Source of the DNA: Massilia rhizosphaerae
GTDB lineage: Bacteria > Pseudomonadota > Gammaproteobacteria > Burkholderiales > Burkholderiaceae_D
Length of the DNA stretch: 64,000 bases
Assembly (NCBI RefSeq): GCF_016093545.1
Contig: NZ_JADKYX010000017.1
Location: 110,648 to 174,647 of the forward strand
Direction: 5' to 3'
Under the pieces are notes generated by a model. The model had not been told where the DNA came from. It did not search any database and was given only the letters and a program-made list of their open reading frames with translations. The position numbers and the translations under genes are program-made. Within the stretch, counting starts at the first letter, position 1, and every line of letters begins with the position of its first letter. Below, piece by piece: positions 1 to 8,542 of the stretch.

Positions 1-177
1 GGCAGCCTGGACAGCGATACGCTGGGCGTCGCGATGGATGCGCTGGACGCGCTGCAGTCGCTGGGCCGCAAGGTGGGCGTCATCTCGCACGTGCAGGAGA
101 TGACGGAGCGGATCGCCACCAAGGTGCTCGTCCGGCCCGCCGGGGGCGGCAGCAGCGCCGTGACCGTGCAATGCTAA
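1..177 (+). CDS. sbcC: Exonuclease subunit SbcC, C-terminal end (partial)
   Basis: The gene enters from the left edge; only the last 58 codons are present, ending in TAA. The fragment carries LDSDTL (residues 3-8), the D-loop that follows Walker B in Rad50/SbcC ATPases, and GVISHV (26-31) with the histidine switch, followed by a short basic tail. SbcC is the SMC-like ATPase of the SbcCD nuclease, which cleaves DNA hairpins and blocked ends. The match is to the most conserved end of the family, so the call is fairly firm although the coiled coils and Walker A lie outside the window. Confidence 0.85.
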   Translation, partial: GSLDSDTLGVAMDALDALQSLGRKVGVISHVQEMTERIATKVLVRPAGGGSSAVTVQC

Positions 178-214
178 AATGCGCGCCTTCCATTGACCCG
201 TCCTCCTTTTCATC

Positions 215-427
215 ATGTCCAAACCCGCCCGCTTCCTGACCTTCAAGTGCGCCAAATGCGCCAAGCCGGTCAAGGTCACGCTGCAGAAAGTGTCCGCCTG
301 CTCGCACATCCAGCCCTACCAGGGCATCTGCGAGTGCGGCGAGATCAAGCGCCACGCGACCGGCAATCCGGATGCCGTGAAATCCTACGTCGAGTCGAAC
401 GAACTCCACTGGCATCACCACCACTGA
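215..427 (+). CDS. Small cysteine-rich protein, zinc-ribbon-like
   Basis: Hypothetical protein of 70 residues. It has five cysteines, arranged C12-x2-C15, C29 and C39-x-C41, and ends in a run of histidines after a tryptophan (HWHHHH). The cysteine pairs and His tail suggest a small metal-binding (probably zinc) fold; no enzymatic motif is visible. It starts 37 bp after sbcC and ends 11 bp before the methyltransferase gene, so the three could be co-transcribed. I do not recognise the family. The protein is translated codon by codon with no interruption and has non-random composition, so I take it as real. Confidence 0.65.
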   Translation: MSKPARFLTFKCAKCAKPVKVTLQKVSACSHIQPYQGICECGEIKRHATGNPDAVKSYVESNELHWHHHH

Positions 428-438
428 TCGGAACGGCG

Positions 439-1596
439 ATGACGACTCCCGACGGCGCGGCGCGCATCCACTGGATCGAACACGGCGAGGAACGCTCGGC
501 GCACTGGCGCTCGGAAAGCGGCTGGCCGGCGCCCAGGAAGGTCGTGGCGGCCGACGACACGATGAGCGCCGATACGGCCTGGCGCCTCGCGCTGGACGGC
601 ACTGCCCTCCTGTGGCGCGGCGATTTCCAGAATGCGCGCCAGCTGCTGCAGGCGCTCATGCGCCGCGTCGACCACAAAGGCCCGCGCGCCAAACGCGCCA
701 AGGCCGGCAAGGCCGCGGCGTCGCTCACCGAACAATTCCACCGCCACCGCCTCGCGCAGCTGCAGCGCGCGCGTACGCTGGCGATGCTCCTGATCCCGTT
801 CGATGCCGGCCACGCCATCCCGCTGCGCCGCGCGCCCGACGTGCGCGAAGCCTGCACGGAAGCGTACGGAGCGGCGGCGGAACCGTATGTCGCGTCGCTG
901 CGCGAACTGCTGGGCGTCATCGGCGCGCACGAATGGCGGCGCAAGGGCGTGTTCATCCCGGCCCTGGACGAACGCATCCACCCTTGGTACGGCGTGTTCT
1001 CGCCCGTGCGGGGCGAATACGTCGAGCTCGTCGCGCAGGCGCCGTTGTCGACAAACGCCAAGCTGGCGTTCGACATCGGCGCCGGCACCGGGGTGCTGTC
1101 GGCCGTGCTCGCGCACCGCGGCCTGCAGGGCGTGCTCGCCTCCGACATGGACGAGCGCGCACTCGGCTGCGCGCGTGAGAACGTCGAGCGTCTCGGCCTC
1201 GGCGGGCAGGTCGAAGTCGTGCGCGCCGATCTCTATCCCGAGGGGCGCGCCGACCTCGTCGTCTGCAATCCGCCCTGGCTGCCGGGCAAGCCCAGTTCCG
1301 CCATCGAATACGCCATCTACGATCCGGACAGCCGCATGCTCAAGGGCTTCCTCGCCGGCTTGAAGGACCATCTGCGCGACGGCGGCGAAGGTTGGCTCAT
1401 CCTGTCCGACCTGGCCGAGCACCTGGGGCTGCGTTCGCGCGATCAATTGCTCGGCTGGATAAGCGATGCGGGCCTCGACGTCGCCGGCCGTCACGACATC
1501 CGTCCCACGCACGCCAAGGCCAGCGATCCCGACGATCCGCTCGCGGCGGCGCGCATGGCCGAGGTGACGTCGCTGTGGCGGCTGCGCCCCGCGTGA
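439..1596 (+). CDS. Class I SAM-dependent methyltransferase (MTS/PrmB-like)
   Basis: 385 residues from ATG 439, chosen because the open frame further upstream overlaps the preceding gene. The C-terminal half is a small-methyltransferase (MTS) domain: motif I FDIGAGTGVL binds SAM, and VVCNPPWLPG is the NPPW/NPPY catalytic motif of enzymes that methylate exocyclic or side-chain nitrogens (PrmB, PrmC, RlmG families). The N-terminal 200 residues are a separate helical region that probably chooses the substrate, a layout like that of RNA or ribosomal-protein N-methyltransferases. The substrate cannot be told from sequence alone. Confidence 0.75.
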   Translation: MTTPDGAARIHWIEHGEERSAHWRSESGWPAPRKVVAADDTMSADTAWRLALDGTALLWRGDFQNARQLLQALMRRVDHKGPRAKRAKAGKAAASLTEQFHRHRLAQLQRARTLAMLLIPFDAGHAIPLRRAPDVREACTEAYGAAAEPYVASLRELLGVIGAHEWRRKGVFIPALDERIHPWYGVFSPVRGEYVELVAQAPLSTNAKLAFDIGAGTGVLSAVLAHRGLQGVLASDMDERALGCARENVERLGLGGQVEVVRADLYPEGRADLVVCNPPWLPGKPSSAIEYAIYDPDSRMLKGFLAGLKDHLRDGGEGWLILSDLAEHLGLRSRDQLLGWISDAGLDVAGRHDIRPTHAKASDPDDPLAAARMAEVTSLWRLRPA

Positions 1597-1639
1597 ACGC
1601 GGCGCCGGCACCGGCCGCGGGGAGGACAGTCAAGCCGAT

Positions 1640-1668
1640 TTGCGCTTCGGCGCCGATCCGGTTAAAAT
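1640..1668 (+). promoter_or_regulatory. Promoter of the initiator tRNA gene
   Basis: A -35 box TTGCGC (1640-1645) and a -10 box TAAAAT (1663-1668) are separated by exactly 17 bp. The expected start of transcription is near 1675, a few bases before the tRNA at 1681. Confidence 0.75.
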
Positions 1669-1680
1669 AGCGTTCTCAGA

Positions 1681-1757
1681 CGCGGGGTGGAGCAGTCTGG
1701 CAGCTCGTCGGGCTCATAACCCGAAGGTCACAGGTTCAAATCCTGTCCCCGCAACCA
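1681..1757 (+). tRNA. Initiator tRNA-fMet (CAT)
   Basis: 77 nt with encoded CCA. It shows the initiator hallmarks: an unpaired C1 opposite A72 at the end of the acceptor stem (starts CGCGGGG, ends CCCCGCA-ACCA), three consecutive G:C pairs in the anticodon stem (GGG-CTCATAA-CCC), and a GGTTCAAATCC T-arm. It has its own promoter and terminator. Confidence 0.97.
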
Positions 1758-1771
1758 AATACCGTAACAAC

Positions 1772-1800
1772 AAGCCCGACTCTTGCAGCCGGGCTTTTGT
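1772..1800 (+). terminator. Intrinsic terminator after tRNA-fMet
   Basis: Stem AAGCCCG (1772-1778) pairs with CGGGCTT (1790-1796) around an 11-nt loop and is followed by a T-rich tail (TTTTGTTTT). Confidence 0.8.
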
Positions 1801-1820
1801 TTTCTGGGCCAGCGCAGCGC

Positions 1821-2090
1821 ATGAGAGACAAGAAAGACAACGCGACCTTCGACCTGCCCGGCTTCGAGCCGGCACCGCATGGCGATACCGCCGCTGTCTC
1901 CGCCGCCGTCGCACCCGATGCATCCGCCGTCCCGGCAGCCAAGCGCCCCCGCGCGCGGCGCACGGGGCAGAAACAGGAACAGTTGATGCTGCTGGACCTG
2001 GAAGGCACGGATGCGACCGGTCTGCCGGCCTGGAAACACGATCCGAATCTCGACCTGACCGGCTTGCCCATCTGGGAGCCAGCGGCCTGA
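1821..2090 (+). CDS. Hypothetical protein
   Basis: 89 residues from ATG 1821. The N-terminal half is rich in alanine and proline, followed by a basic patch (KRPRARRTGQK) and a conserved-looking C-terminal half containing LPAWKHDPNLDLTGLP. No signal peptide, membrane segment or known domain is seen. It lies between the tRNA terminator and dbpA, 53 bp upstream of the latter. The Shine-Dalgarno site is weak. I do not recognise it; the basic, disordered nature would fit a nucleic-acid-associated peptide, but that is inference. Confidence 0.45.
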   Translation: MRDKKDNATFDLPGFEPAPHGDTAAVSAAVAPDASAVPAAKRPRARRTGQKQEQLMLLDLEGTDATGLPAWKHDPNLDLTGLPIWEPAA

Positions 2091-2143
2091 GCGGCACGCC
2101 GCCCGTCGCGGCAAACCAACCGCCGCGCTGCGCGGCCGACGAC

Positions 2144-3556
2144 ATGTCCGACACCGCCTTTTCCTCGCTGCCGCTGGCAGCCCCCTTCCTGGCCAACCTC
2201 GACCAGCTCGGCTACAAGCAGATGACGCCCGTGCAGGCCGCCACGCTGCCGCTCGCGCTCGAAGGCCGCGACCTGATCGCCCAGGCGAAGACGGGCAGCG
2301 GCAAGACGGCCGCGTTCGGCATCGGCATGCTGCTCAAGCTGAACCCGACGCTGTTCGCCGTGCAAGGACTCGTCATGTGTCCGACGCGCGAACTGGCCGA
2401 CCAGGTCGCGCACGAACTGCGCCGGCTGGCGCGCGGCATCGGCAACGTCAAGGTCGTCGTGCTGACGGGCGGCATCTCGATGCGTCCGCAGATCGCGACA
2501 CTCGAATTCGGCGCGCACATCGTCGTCGGCACGCCGGGCCGCATCCGCGATCACCTGCAGCGCCGCACGCTCGACCTCGCGCGCCTGCGCACCCTCGTGC
2601 TGGACGAGGCCGACCGCATGACGGACATGGGGTTCTACGACGAGATCGCCGCGATCGTGCGCGCCTGCCCCGCGCACCGCCAGACCCTGCTGTTCTCCGC
2701 AACGTATCCGGACGACATCCGCGCCGCCACCGCGCGCTTCCTTCGCGATCCGCTCGAGGTCGCGGTCGACACGGCGCATGCGCCGGCCCGCATCGAGCAG
2801 CGCTTCTACGAGATCGGCTTCGACGGCCGCATCGACGCCGTGGCCCGGCTGCTGCGGCACCACCGCCCCGGCTCCGCGATCGCGTTCTGCAACACGAAGG
2901 CGCGCTGCCGCGAAGTGGCCGACGCCCTGCGCGAGCTCGGCTTTTCGGCGCTGGCGCTGTACGGCGAGATGGAACAGCGCGACCGCGACGAGACGCTCGT
3001 GCGCTTTGCCAACCGCAGTTGCGCGGTACTCGTCGCGACCGACGTGGCGGCGCGCGGCATCGACATCGCCGGGCTGGAAGCCGTCATCAACGTCGACGTG
3101 TCCAAGGACCCGGAAGTGCACGTGCACCGCGTCGGCCGGACGGGACGCGCGGGCGCGACGGGACTGGCGCTGTCGCTGTGCGCGCCGAACGAAAAGCGCT
3201 GGGTCCGGCTGATCGAGGAGGCGCAGGGTTTCACGGCCGAGTGGCATGCCCTCGCCGAGCTCACGGTCGACGACGACGCACCGGCCGAACCGGCGCCGAT
3301 GGTCACGCTGTGCGTGTCCGGCGGCAAGAAGGACAAGCTGCGCCCCGGCGACCTGCTCGGCGCGCTGACGGGCGACGCGGGCCTGACGAAGGAACAGGTC
3401 GGCAAGATCCACATCTTCGAATTCGTCAGCTACGTCGCGCTCGACCGCGGCGTCGCGCAGCAGGCGTTCGCGCGGCTGAACGGCGGCAATCCGCTGGGTC
3501 CGGACTTCGGCGCCTTCAAGGGCCGCAACTTCAAGATGCGTTTCATCGAGGACTGA
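2144..3556 (+). CDS. dbpA: ATP-dependent RNA helicase DbpA
   Basis: 470 residues, DEAD-box RNA helicase. The Q motif and motif I (AKTGSGKT, residues 48-55), DEAD (LDEADRM), SAT (FSATYP) and motif VI (HRVGRTGRAG) are all present. The C-terminal 80 residues, beginning near KDKLRPGDLLGAL and ending FKMRFIED, match the DbpA RNA-binding domain that recognises hairpin 92 of 23S rRNA, which separates it from RhlE and other DEAD-box paralogues. It acts in assembly of the large ribosomal subunit in the cytoplasm. ATG 2144 is chosen because the homologous region begins there. Confidence 0.9.
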   Translation: MSDTAFSSLPLAAPFLANLDQLGYKQMTPVQAATLPLALEGRDLIAQAKTGSGKTAAFGIGMLLKLNPTLFAVQGLVMCPTRELADQVAHELRRLARGIGNVKVVVLTGGISMRPQIATLEFGAHIVVGTPGRIRDHLQRRTLDLARLRTLVLDEADRMTDMGFYDEIAAIVRACPAHRQTLLFSATYPDDIRAATARFLRDPLEVAVDTAHAPARIEQRFYEIGFDGRIDAVARLLRHHRPGSAIAFCNTKARCREVADALRELGFSALALYGEMEQRDRDETLVRFANRSCAVLVATDVAARGIDIAGLEAVINVDVSKDPEVHVHRVGRTGRAGATGLALSLCAPNEKRWVRLIEEAQGFTAEWHALAELTVDDDAPAEPAPMVTLCVSGGKKDKLRPGDLLGALTGDAGLTKEQVGKIHIFEFVSYVALDRGVAQQAFARLNGGNPLGPDFGAFKGRNFKMRFIED

Positions 3557-3614
3557 GCGCGGCGCCGCCAAATGTAACATTTGTAACAGGCGCGCACGGT
3601 TGAGCAGAGCGCGG

Positions 3615-3659
3615 GGCATGGGTCCTGCAAATCTGGCATGATTTTGCCAAGCCCATGCC
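3615..3659 (+). repeat. Nested inverted repeat before the kinase-like gene
   Basis: GGCATGGG (3615-3622) pairs perfectly with CCCATGCC (3652-3659), with an inner TGGC/GCCA pairing. No T-tract follows. It ends 8 bp before ATG 3668, so it would form in the 5' leader of that gene rather than act as a terminator of dbpA. Confidence 0.5.
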
Positions 3660-3667
3660 TTAGCAAA

Positions 3668-4873
3668 ATGACCAGCCTAACTTCCATCGGACCGGACCAG
3701 CAGCACCTCGAAGGCCGCACCGTCAGGGACATCGTCGAATACAGTCCCGAACAGGTCAACGAAGTCTGGTGCCGCAAGATCTTCCGCCAGATCCTGCAGT
3801 CGCTCGAACTGCAGTACGCCATGCACATGCCGCATCGCGCCATCACGCCCGACACGATCGTGTTCCACGACAACGGCGAGCCGCTGCTGATCCCCTCCGA
3901 CGTCGGCCCGCCCGACGCGCACGAAGCCGAGGACCTGAATGCGCTGGCACGCATCGTCCACTACGCCATCACGCGCGAACTCGCCCCCACCGGTCCGCTG
4001 GAAGGCCGCGCGGAAGGCTACAGCGAATCGCTCGTCAAGGCGGTGGACCGCTGCATGGATCCCGATCCGGCGCGCCGTCCGCACAGCATCGGGGAGTTGC
4101 GCGACCTGCTGGGCATCGTCCCGCTCGGCCCGCCCGTCGGCGCCGCCGTGGCGTCGCACATGACGCCGCCACCGCACGACGTCGAGCCGCGGCCCGTGGT
4201 GGCCGCCCCACGCCACGCCGAGGTCGACGTCGGCGCGGATCCGCCGCCGTTCATGGAGACCGCCGAACGGCCGCGCCGGGCCTTCGGCCTCAGCCGCTGG
4301 CAACGGTGGGCCGTCGCGGCGGGCGGCGGCGCCGTCCTCGTCGCGCTGGCGCTCGCCATGTTCGCCGAGATGCGCGATTCCGGCTCGTTCGACCACATCG
4401 TCCTGACCTTGCCGCAGCAGGGCGACGGGACGCGCGCCGGCCAGGACATGGCGCCCACGTCCTCGGGCCAGACGGGCGGCGCGGCGGCCGGCACGACGGA
4501 CAGCAGCGCAGCCTATGCCACGCCGGAGCCGGCCCTGCCCGCCGCCGGCACATCCACGGAAACGGCCGCGCCCGCGCCTGCCGCCGGCGCGCAAGACCAC
4601 CCGGCAACGGCCGGCCGCCTGCCGGGCGTCGTCGTGACGCCGAACGGCAATCTGTACAAGCTGCAGATCCAGCCGTGGGGCGTCGTGTACGTGGACGGCG
4701 TCGACCGTGGCGTCAGCCCGCCCGTCAAGCGCCTCACGCTGACGCCGGGCCGCCACGCGATCCGCGTGACAAACCCGAACTTCCACGACCGCATGCTCGA
4801 GGTCGACACGGCGAGCGGCGACGGCGTGATCACCGTCGACTTCAACAACGAACCCCGCGCCGAACCCCGATGA
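3668..4873 (+). CDS. Kinase C-lobe/PEGA-domain membrane protein (pseudokinase)
   Basis: 401 residues. Residues 30-150 resemble only the C-lobe of a Ser/Thr protein kinase: HRAITPDTI (56-64) stands where active kinases have HRDxKPxNI, and DPARRPHSIGELRDLL (133-148) is the usual end of the domain. The glycine loop, the VAIK lysine and the whole N-lobe are missing, and the catalytic Asp is replaced by Ala, so it should not phosphorylate. A proline-rich linker, one membrane helix (about 214-233), an Ala/Ser/Thr-rich spacer and a C-terminal PEGA-like domain (about 330-400, with VYVDGVDRGVSPPVKRL) follow, which places the PEGA domain in the periplasm. The next gene, a lipoprotein, starts 14 bp downstream. 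Confidence 0.7.
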   Translation: MTSLTSIGPDQQHLEGRTVRDIVEYSPEQVNEVWCRKIFRQILQSLELQYAMHMPHRAITPDTIVFHDNGEPLLIPSDVGPPDAHEAEDLNALARIVHYAITRELAPTGPLEGRAEGYSESLVKAVDRCMDPDPARRPHSIGELRDLLGIVPLGPPVGAAVASHMTPPPHDVEPRPVVAAPRHAEVDVGADPPPFMETAERPRRAFGLSRWQRWAVAAGGGAVLVALALAMFAEMRDSGSFDHIVLTLPQQGDGTRAGQDMAPTSSGQTGGAAAGTTDSSAAYATPEPALPAAGTSTETAAPAPAAGAQDHPATAGRLPGVVVTPNGNLYKLQIQPWGVVYVDGVDRGVSPPVKRLTLTPGRHAIRVTNPNFHDRMLEVDTASGDGVITVDFNNEPRAEPR

Positions 4874-4887
4874 CCGTCCGGAGACCG

Positions 4888-5406
4888 ATGAATATCCAGC
4901 GCCCCGCCCGTCCCCTCGTCCACGTCGCGCTGCTGGCCGTCACGGCCGCGCTGCTCGGCGGTTGCGCCAACTTTCCCCTGTTCGACAGGAAACCGGCACG
5001 CAATCCCAACCACCCCAAGGCAGTGACGGCGGTGGAGCGGGAAGCGCCGCCGCCACGCGAAGCGCCGCCGCGGCCCAGGGAAAGGCCGCACGAACGCGAG
5101 GAAACGCCCGCGCCCAACGCGGGCCTGCAGGAAGGCATCCGGCTGTACAACGACGGCGACTTCAACGGCGCGATCCGGCGCCTGTCCGCGCGCGACGTCA
5201 ACAACGGCCCGCTCGCCACGCGCCTGACGGCGTTGAAATACCTGGCGTTCAGCTATTGCGTGACGTCGCGGCCGGGTCCGTGCCGCCAGGCATTCGATCG
5301 GGCGCTGCGCCTCGATCCGTCGTTCGACCTGGCGCCGGGCGAACACGGCCACCCGCTGTGGGGCCCCGTCTTCACCAAGGCCAAGCAGGCGGCCGCGGCG
5401 CGCTGA
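4888..5406 (+). CDS. TssQ-like lipoprotein
   Basis: 172 residues. A signal peptide ends in the lipobox LLGGC, so the protein is lipid-anchored. A charged Pro/Arg/Glu linker leads to a TPR-like C-terminal domain (GIRLYNDGDFNGAIRRL, then ALKYLAFSYC and FDRALRLDPSFDLAPGEHGHPLWGP). This pattern resembles the TssQ family of lipoproteins associated with type VI secretion, recalled from memory rather than searched. ATG 4888 has GGAG four bases before it; an alternative ATG at 4870 overlaps the stop of the previous gene. No other type VI gene is in the window, so the role may lie elsewhere. Confidence 0.55.
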   Translation: MNIQRPARPLVHVALLAVTAALLGGCANFPLFDRKPARNPNHPKAVTAVEREAPPPREAPPRPRERPHEREETPAPNAGLQEGIRLYNDGDFNGAIRRLSARDVNNGPLATRLTALKYLAFSYCVTSRPGPCRQAFDRALRLDPSFDLAPGEHGHPLWGPVFTKAKQAAAAR

Positions 5407-5432
5407 CGCCACTGCGTCCCCGCCGCCTTCCC

Positions 5433-6842
5433 ATGAGCACCCTGCCCGCCCACTGCGACCGCCCGCTGGCGGACAGCACGCCGGCGCGCGGCCACGCCGC
5501 CCATCCGAACCTCGTGCTGGCCACGTCGATCCTGGCCAGCAGCCTCGCGTTCATCGACGGCTCCGTCGTCAACGTCGGCCTGGCCGCCATCGGCCGCGAC
5601 CTGGGCGGCGCGGGCGCGGACCTGTCGTGGGTGGTGAGCGGCTACCTCCTTCCGCTGAGCTCGTTGCTGCTGCTGGGCGGGGCCGCCGGCGACCGCTACG
5701 GCCGGCGCCGCATCCTGCTCGCCGGCATCGCCGCGTTCGCCCTGGCGTCGCTGCTGTGCGCGTGGGCGCCGCGCTTGTGGCTGCTCGTCGGCGGACGCGT
5801 GCTGCAAGGCGTGGGCGCCGCGCTGCTGTTGCCGAACAGCCTCGCCATCCTCGGCGCCACCTTCACCGGCAAGGCGCGCGGCAAGGCGATCGGGATCTGG
5901 GCCGCGGCCGGCGCCGCCGCGGGCGCCGTCGGGCCGCTGCTCGGCGGCTGGTTGATCGACACCGTCGGCTGGCGCGCCGTCTTTTACATCAACCTGCCGA
6001 TCGCGGCGCTGGCGATTCTTCTCGGCTGGCGCTACGTCAACGTGCCGCCCGGCGACAAGCCGGTGGCGCTCGATCCGTCCGGCGCCCTGCTGGCCAGCAT
6101 CGGCCTCGGCTGCCTGACGTGGGGCCTCGCCGCCGCCTCGGCCGACAAGGGCGTGACGCCGGCGGCGAGCGTGGCGATAGCGGCCGGCGTCGCCGTCCTG
6201 CTCGCCTTCCTGTGGTTCGAACGGCGCGCCGGCGACGCGGCGATGCTGCCCCTGAAGTTATTTGGCTCGAGCAGCTTTTCCGGCCTGAACCTGATGACCT
6301 TCCTGCTGTACGGGGCGCTGGGCGCGCTGATGCTGCTCGTGCCCTATGTGCTGATCCAGGCTCTGCAATACTCGGCGAAACAGGCCGGCGCCGCGCTGCT
6401 GCCGTTTCCCATCGTGCTGGCGATCGGTTCGCCGCTGATGGGCAAGCTGGCCGGCAGCCACGGATCGCGCCTGCCGCTGTCCATCGGGGCGCTGATCGTG
6501 GCCGGCGGCTTCCTGCTGGGCACGCGCATCGGCGCGGGCAGCTATGCGACGCACGTGCTGCCCGCAATCCTCGTCATCGCCGCCGGTATGGCGTGCGTGG
6601 CGGCGCCGCTGACGACGGCCGTGCTGTCGTCCGTCGACGGCAGCCATACGGGCATCGCGTCCGGCTTCAACAGCGCGGTAGCGCGGGGCGGCGGGCTGAT
6701 CGCGACGGCGCTGCTGGGCGTCGTGCTGACGGCGCAAGGCCGCGCGCTGCTGGCGCCGTTCCACGCGGCGATGGTCGTGTGCGCCGCCGCCGCGTTGGCG
6801 TCGTCCGTATGCGCCTTCGTCTGGGTCAGGGGCGAACGTTGA
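5433..6842 (+). CDS. MFS drug exporter, DHA2 (EmrB/QacA-like) family
   Basis: 469 residues with 14 predicted membrane helices. FIDGSVVNVGL in helix 1 and GDRYGRRRIL between helices 2 and 3 are the standard MFS/DHA2 signatures, and the WRAVFYINLPIA segment is typical of the 14-helix DHA2 drug:H+ antiporters. It would export toxic organic compounds through the inner membrane. No membrane-fusion partner or dedicated regulator is adjacent. Its 3' end overlaps that of the convergent amidase gene by 17 bp. Confidence 0.85.
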   Translation: MSTLPAHCDRPLADSTPARGHAAHPNLVLATSILASSLAFIDGSVVNVGLAAIGRDLGGAGADLSWVVSGYLLPLSSLLLLGGAAGDRYGRRRILLAGIAAFALASLLCAWAPRLWLLVGGRVLQGVGAALLLPNSLAILGATFTGKARGKAIGIWAAAGAAAGAVGPLLGGWLIDTVGWRAVFYINLPIAALAILLGWRYVNVPPGDKPVALDPSGALLASIGLGCLTWGLAAASADKGVTPAASVAIAAGVAVLLAFLWFERRAGDAAMLPLKLFGSSSFSGLNLMTFLLYGALGALMLLVPYVLIQALQYSAKQAGAALLPFPIVLAIGSPLMGKLAGSHGSRLPLSIGALIVAGGFLLGTRIGAGSYATHVLPAILVIAAGMACVAAPLTTAVLSSVDGSHTGIASGFNSAVARGGGLIATALLGVVLTAQGRALLAPFHAAMVVCAAAALASSVCAFVWVRGER

Positions 6843-8409
6843 CCGACGCGGGATACGTCGGCGGCCGGCGCCGCTGGCTCGCCTGCTCGTACGCATAGGC
6901 CATCGCGACCAGGGCCGCGTCGCTCCACGCGCCGCCGACGAACGACAGGCCGACGGGCAGGCCGTGCACCTGGCCGGCCGGAACCGTCACGTGCGGGTAG
7001 CCGGCCACGGCCGCGGGCGACGAAAAGCCGGGACCGTCGTGGTCACCGTTGATGTAGTCGGTCAGCCAGCCCGTGCCGCCCGTCGGCGCGACGAGCGCGT
7101 CGAGTTTTTCGTCGCGCAGGATCCGGTCGATGCCTTCGTCGCGGCTGTAGCGGTGGTTGTTGGCGAGCGCGGTCCGGTAGGCCGCGGCATCGAGGCCCGG
7201 CTTGGCCTGCGCGGCGATCAGGTGCTCCTGGCCGAAGTGCCGCAATTCCTGTGCGGCGTGCTTGTCGTTGAACGCGATCAGGTCGGCCATCGTCCGGATA
7301 GCCGCATGCGGCGCGTAGGCGGCCAAGTACGCTTCCAGGTCGGGCCGGAATTCGGACAGCAGGACTTCCAGTTCGCTGTCGCCGTATTTGTCGACATTGG
7401 GCACCTGCACGTCGACGAGCGTCGCGCCTTGCGCCGCGAGGATGGCCAGCTCGGCGCCGATGACGGCGTCGACGGCCGGGTTATTTCCGAAGAAATTACG
7501 CGCCACGCCGATGCGCCGGCCGCGCAAGCCGTCCGCCCGCAAGGCCGCCGCGAAATCGGCCGGCCTGCCCGGCGCGGCGTTCGTCGCGGCATCGTCCGGA
7601 TCAGATCCCGCGATGGCGGCAAGCAGCAGCGCGGCGTCGGCGACGGAGCGCGTCATCGGGCCGGCCGTGTCCTGCGAATGGGCGATCGGAATGACGCCGC
7701 TGCGGCTGACGAGTCCCAGCGTGGGCTTGATGCCGACGACGCCGCAGATCGACGCCGGCGACACGATCGAGCCGTCCGTCTCCGTGCCGATGGCGAGCGT
7801 GGCGAGCGCGGCCGCCATCGCGGCGGCCGAGCCGGAACTGGAACCGCTCGTGTTGCGGTCCAGCGCATACGGATTGCGCGTCTGGCCGCCGCGGCCGCTC
7901 CAGCCGCTGACGGAATGCGTCGACCGCATGTTCGCCCATTCCGACAGATTCGTCTTGCCGAGGATGACGGCCCCGGCCGCGCGCAGGCGCGCCGCGACGA
8001 AAGAATCCCGCGCCGCGCGCACGCCCTCCAGCGCCAGCGAGCCGGCGCTCGTGCTCATCCGGTCGCCCGTCGCGATATTGTCTTTCAGCAGGACGGGAAT
8101 GCCGTGCAGCGGGCCACGCACCTTGCCCTCGGCGCGTTCATGGTCGAGGTCGGCGGCAATCGTGAGGGCGTCAGGGTTCAGTTCGATGACGGCGTTCAGG
8201 CGCGGCCCGGCCTTGTCGACGGCTGCGATGCGCGCCAGGTAGCGCTGCACGAGCGCCTTCGACGTCAGCTTGCCGGTTTCCATCAGTGCCTGCTGCTCGC
8301 GCACGCCGGCGTCCAGAATGGCGTCGGGTTCCTTGGCATGCACTGCGGTCGTCATGCCGGCCGCGGCGCCGGCGGCGAGTCCCAGTCGAACGAAATCCCT
8401 GCGATCCAT
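6826..8409 (-). CDS. Amidase (amidase-signature family), Tat-exported
   Basis: 527 residues. ATG 8409 is preceded by a strong Shine-Dalgarno GGGGAGG. The N-terminus MDRRDFVRLGLAAGAAAG is a twin-arginine signal, so the enzyme is probably folded before export to the periplasm. The Ser-cisSer-Lys catalytic triad is visible: Lys in LLKDN (109), the serine-rich SGSSSGSA (188-195) and GSIVSPAS (213-220). The family hydrolyses amides; the substrate is not predictable. An exported amidase could trim peptides or cell-wall material, but that is inference. It is monocistronic. Confidence 0.85.
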   Translation of the reverse strand: MDRRDFVRLGLAAGAAAGMTTAVHAKEPDAILDAGVREQQALMETGKLTSKALVQRYLARIAAVDKAGPRLNAVIELNPDALTIAADLDHERAEGKVRGPLHGIPVLLKDNIATGDRMSTSAGSLALEGVRAARDSFVAARLRAAGAVILGKTNLSEWANMRSTHSVSGWSGRGGQTRNPYALDRNTSGSSSGSAAAMAAALATLAIGTETDGSIVSPASICGVVGIKPTLGLVSRSGVIPIAHSQDTAGPMTRSVADAALLLAAIAGSDPDDAATNAAPGRPADFAAALRADGLRGRRIGVARNFFGNNPAVDAVIGAELAILAAQGATLVDVQVPNVDKYGDSELEVLLSEFRPDLEAYLAAYAPHAAIRTMADLIAFNDKHAAQELRHFGQEHLIAAQAKPGLDAAAYRTALANNHRYSRDEGIDRILRDEKLDALVAPTGGTGWLTDYINGDHDGPGFSSPAAVAGYPHVTVPAGQVHGLPVGLSFVGGAWSDAALVAMAYAYEQASQRRRPPTYPASVNVRP

Positions 8410-8501
8410 GTGCCCTCCCCAAGAATGCTTCAGAATAACAGCAATCTTGCAGATGTGACATGTACGCATGTCTCAAGCGCGCGTGCCGCGGCGACGCAAG
8501 A

Positions 8502-8525
8502 AACGCCGGCAGCTGTGCCGGCGTT
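8502..8525 (-). terminator. Terminator of the fibro-slime gene
   Basis: Perfect 9-bp stem AACGCCGGC (8502-8510) with GCCGGCGTT (8517-8525), 6-nt loop, flanked by short T/A runs on both sides. It sits just after the stop of the leftward gene ending at 8543. Confidence 0.75.
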
Positions 8526-8542
8526 TTGCGCTTGGCAACCGG

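Noticed and set aside
415..1611. Long antisense frame over the methyltransferase gene
   Set aside because: Arg/Ala/Gly-rich mirror frame caused by high third-position GC on the coding strand; no family motif.
1736..3619. Very long antisense frame over dbpA
   Set aside because: Same high-GC artefact; the helicase motifs on the other strand are complete.
3615..3659. Hairpin after dbpA as a terminator
   Set aside because: There is no T-tract and the hairpin ends 8 bp before the next start codon; listed as an inverted repeat instead.
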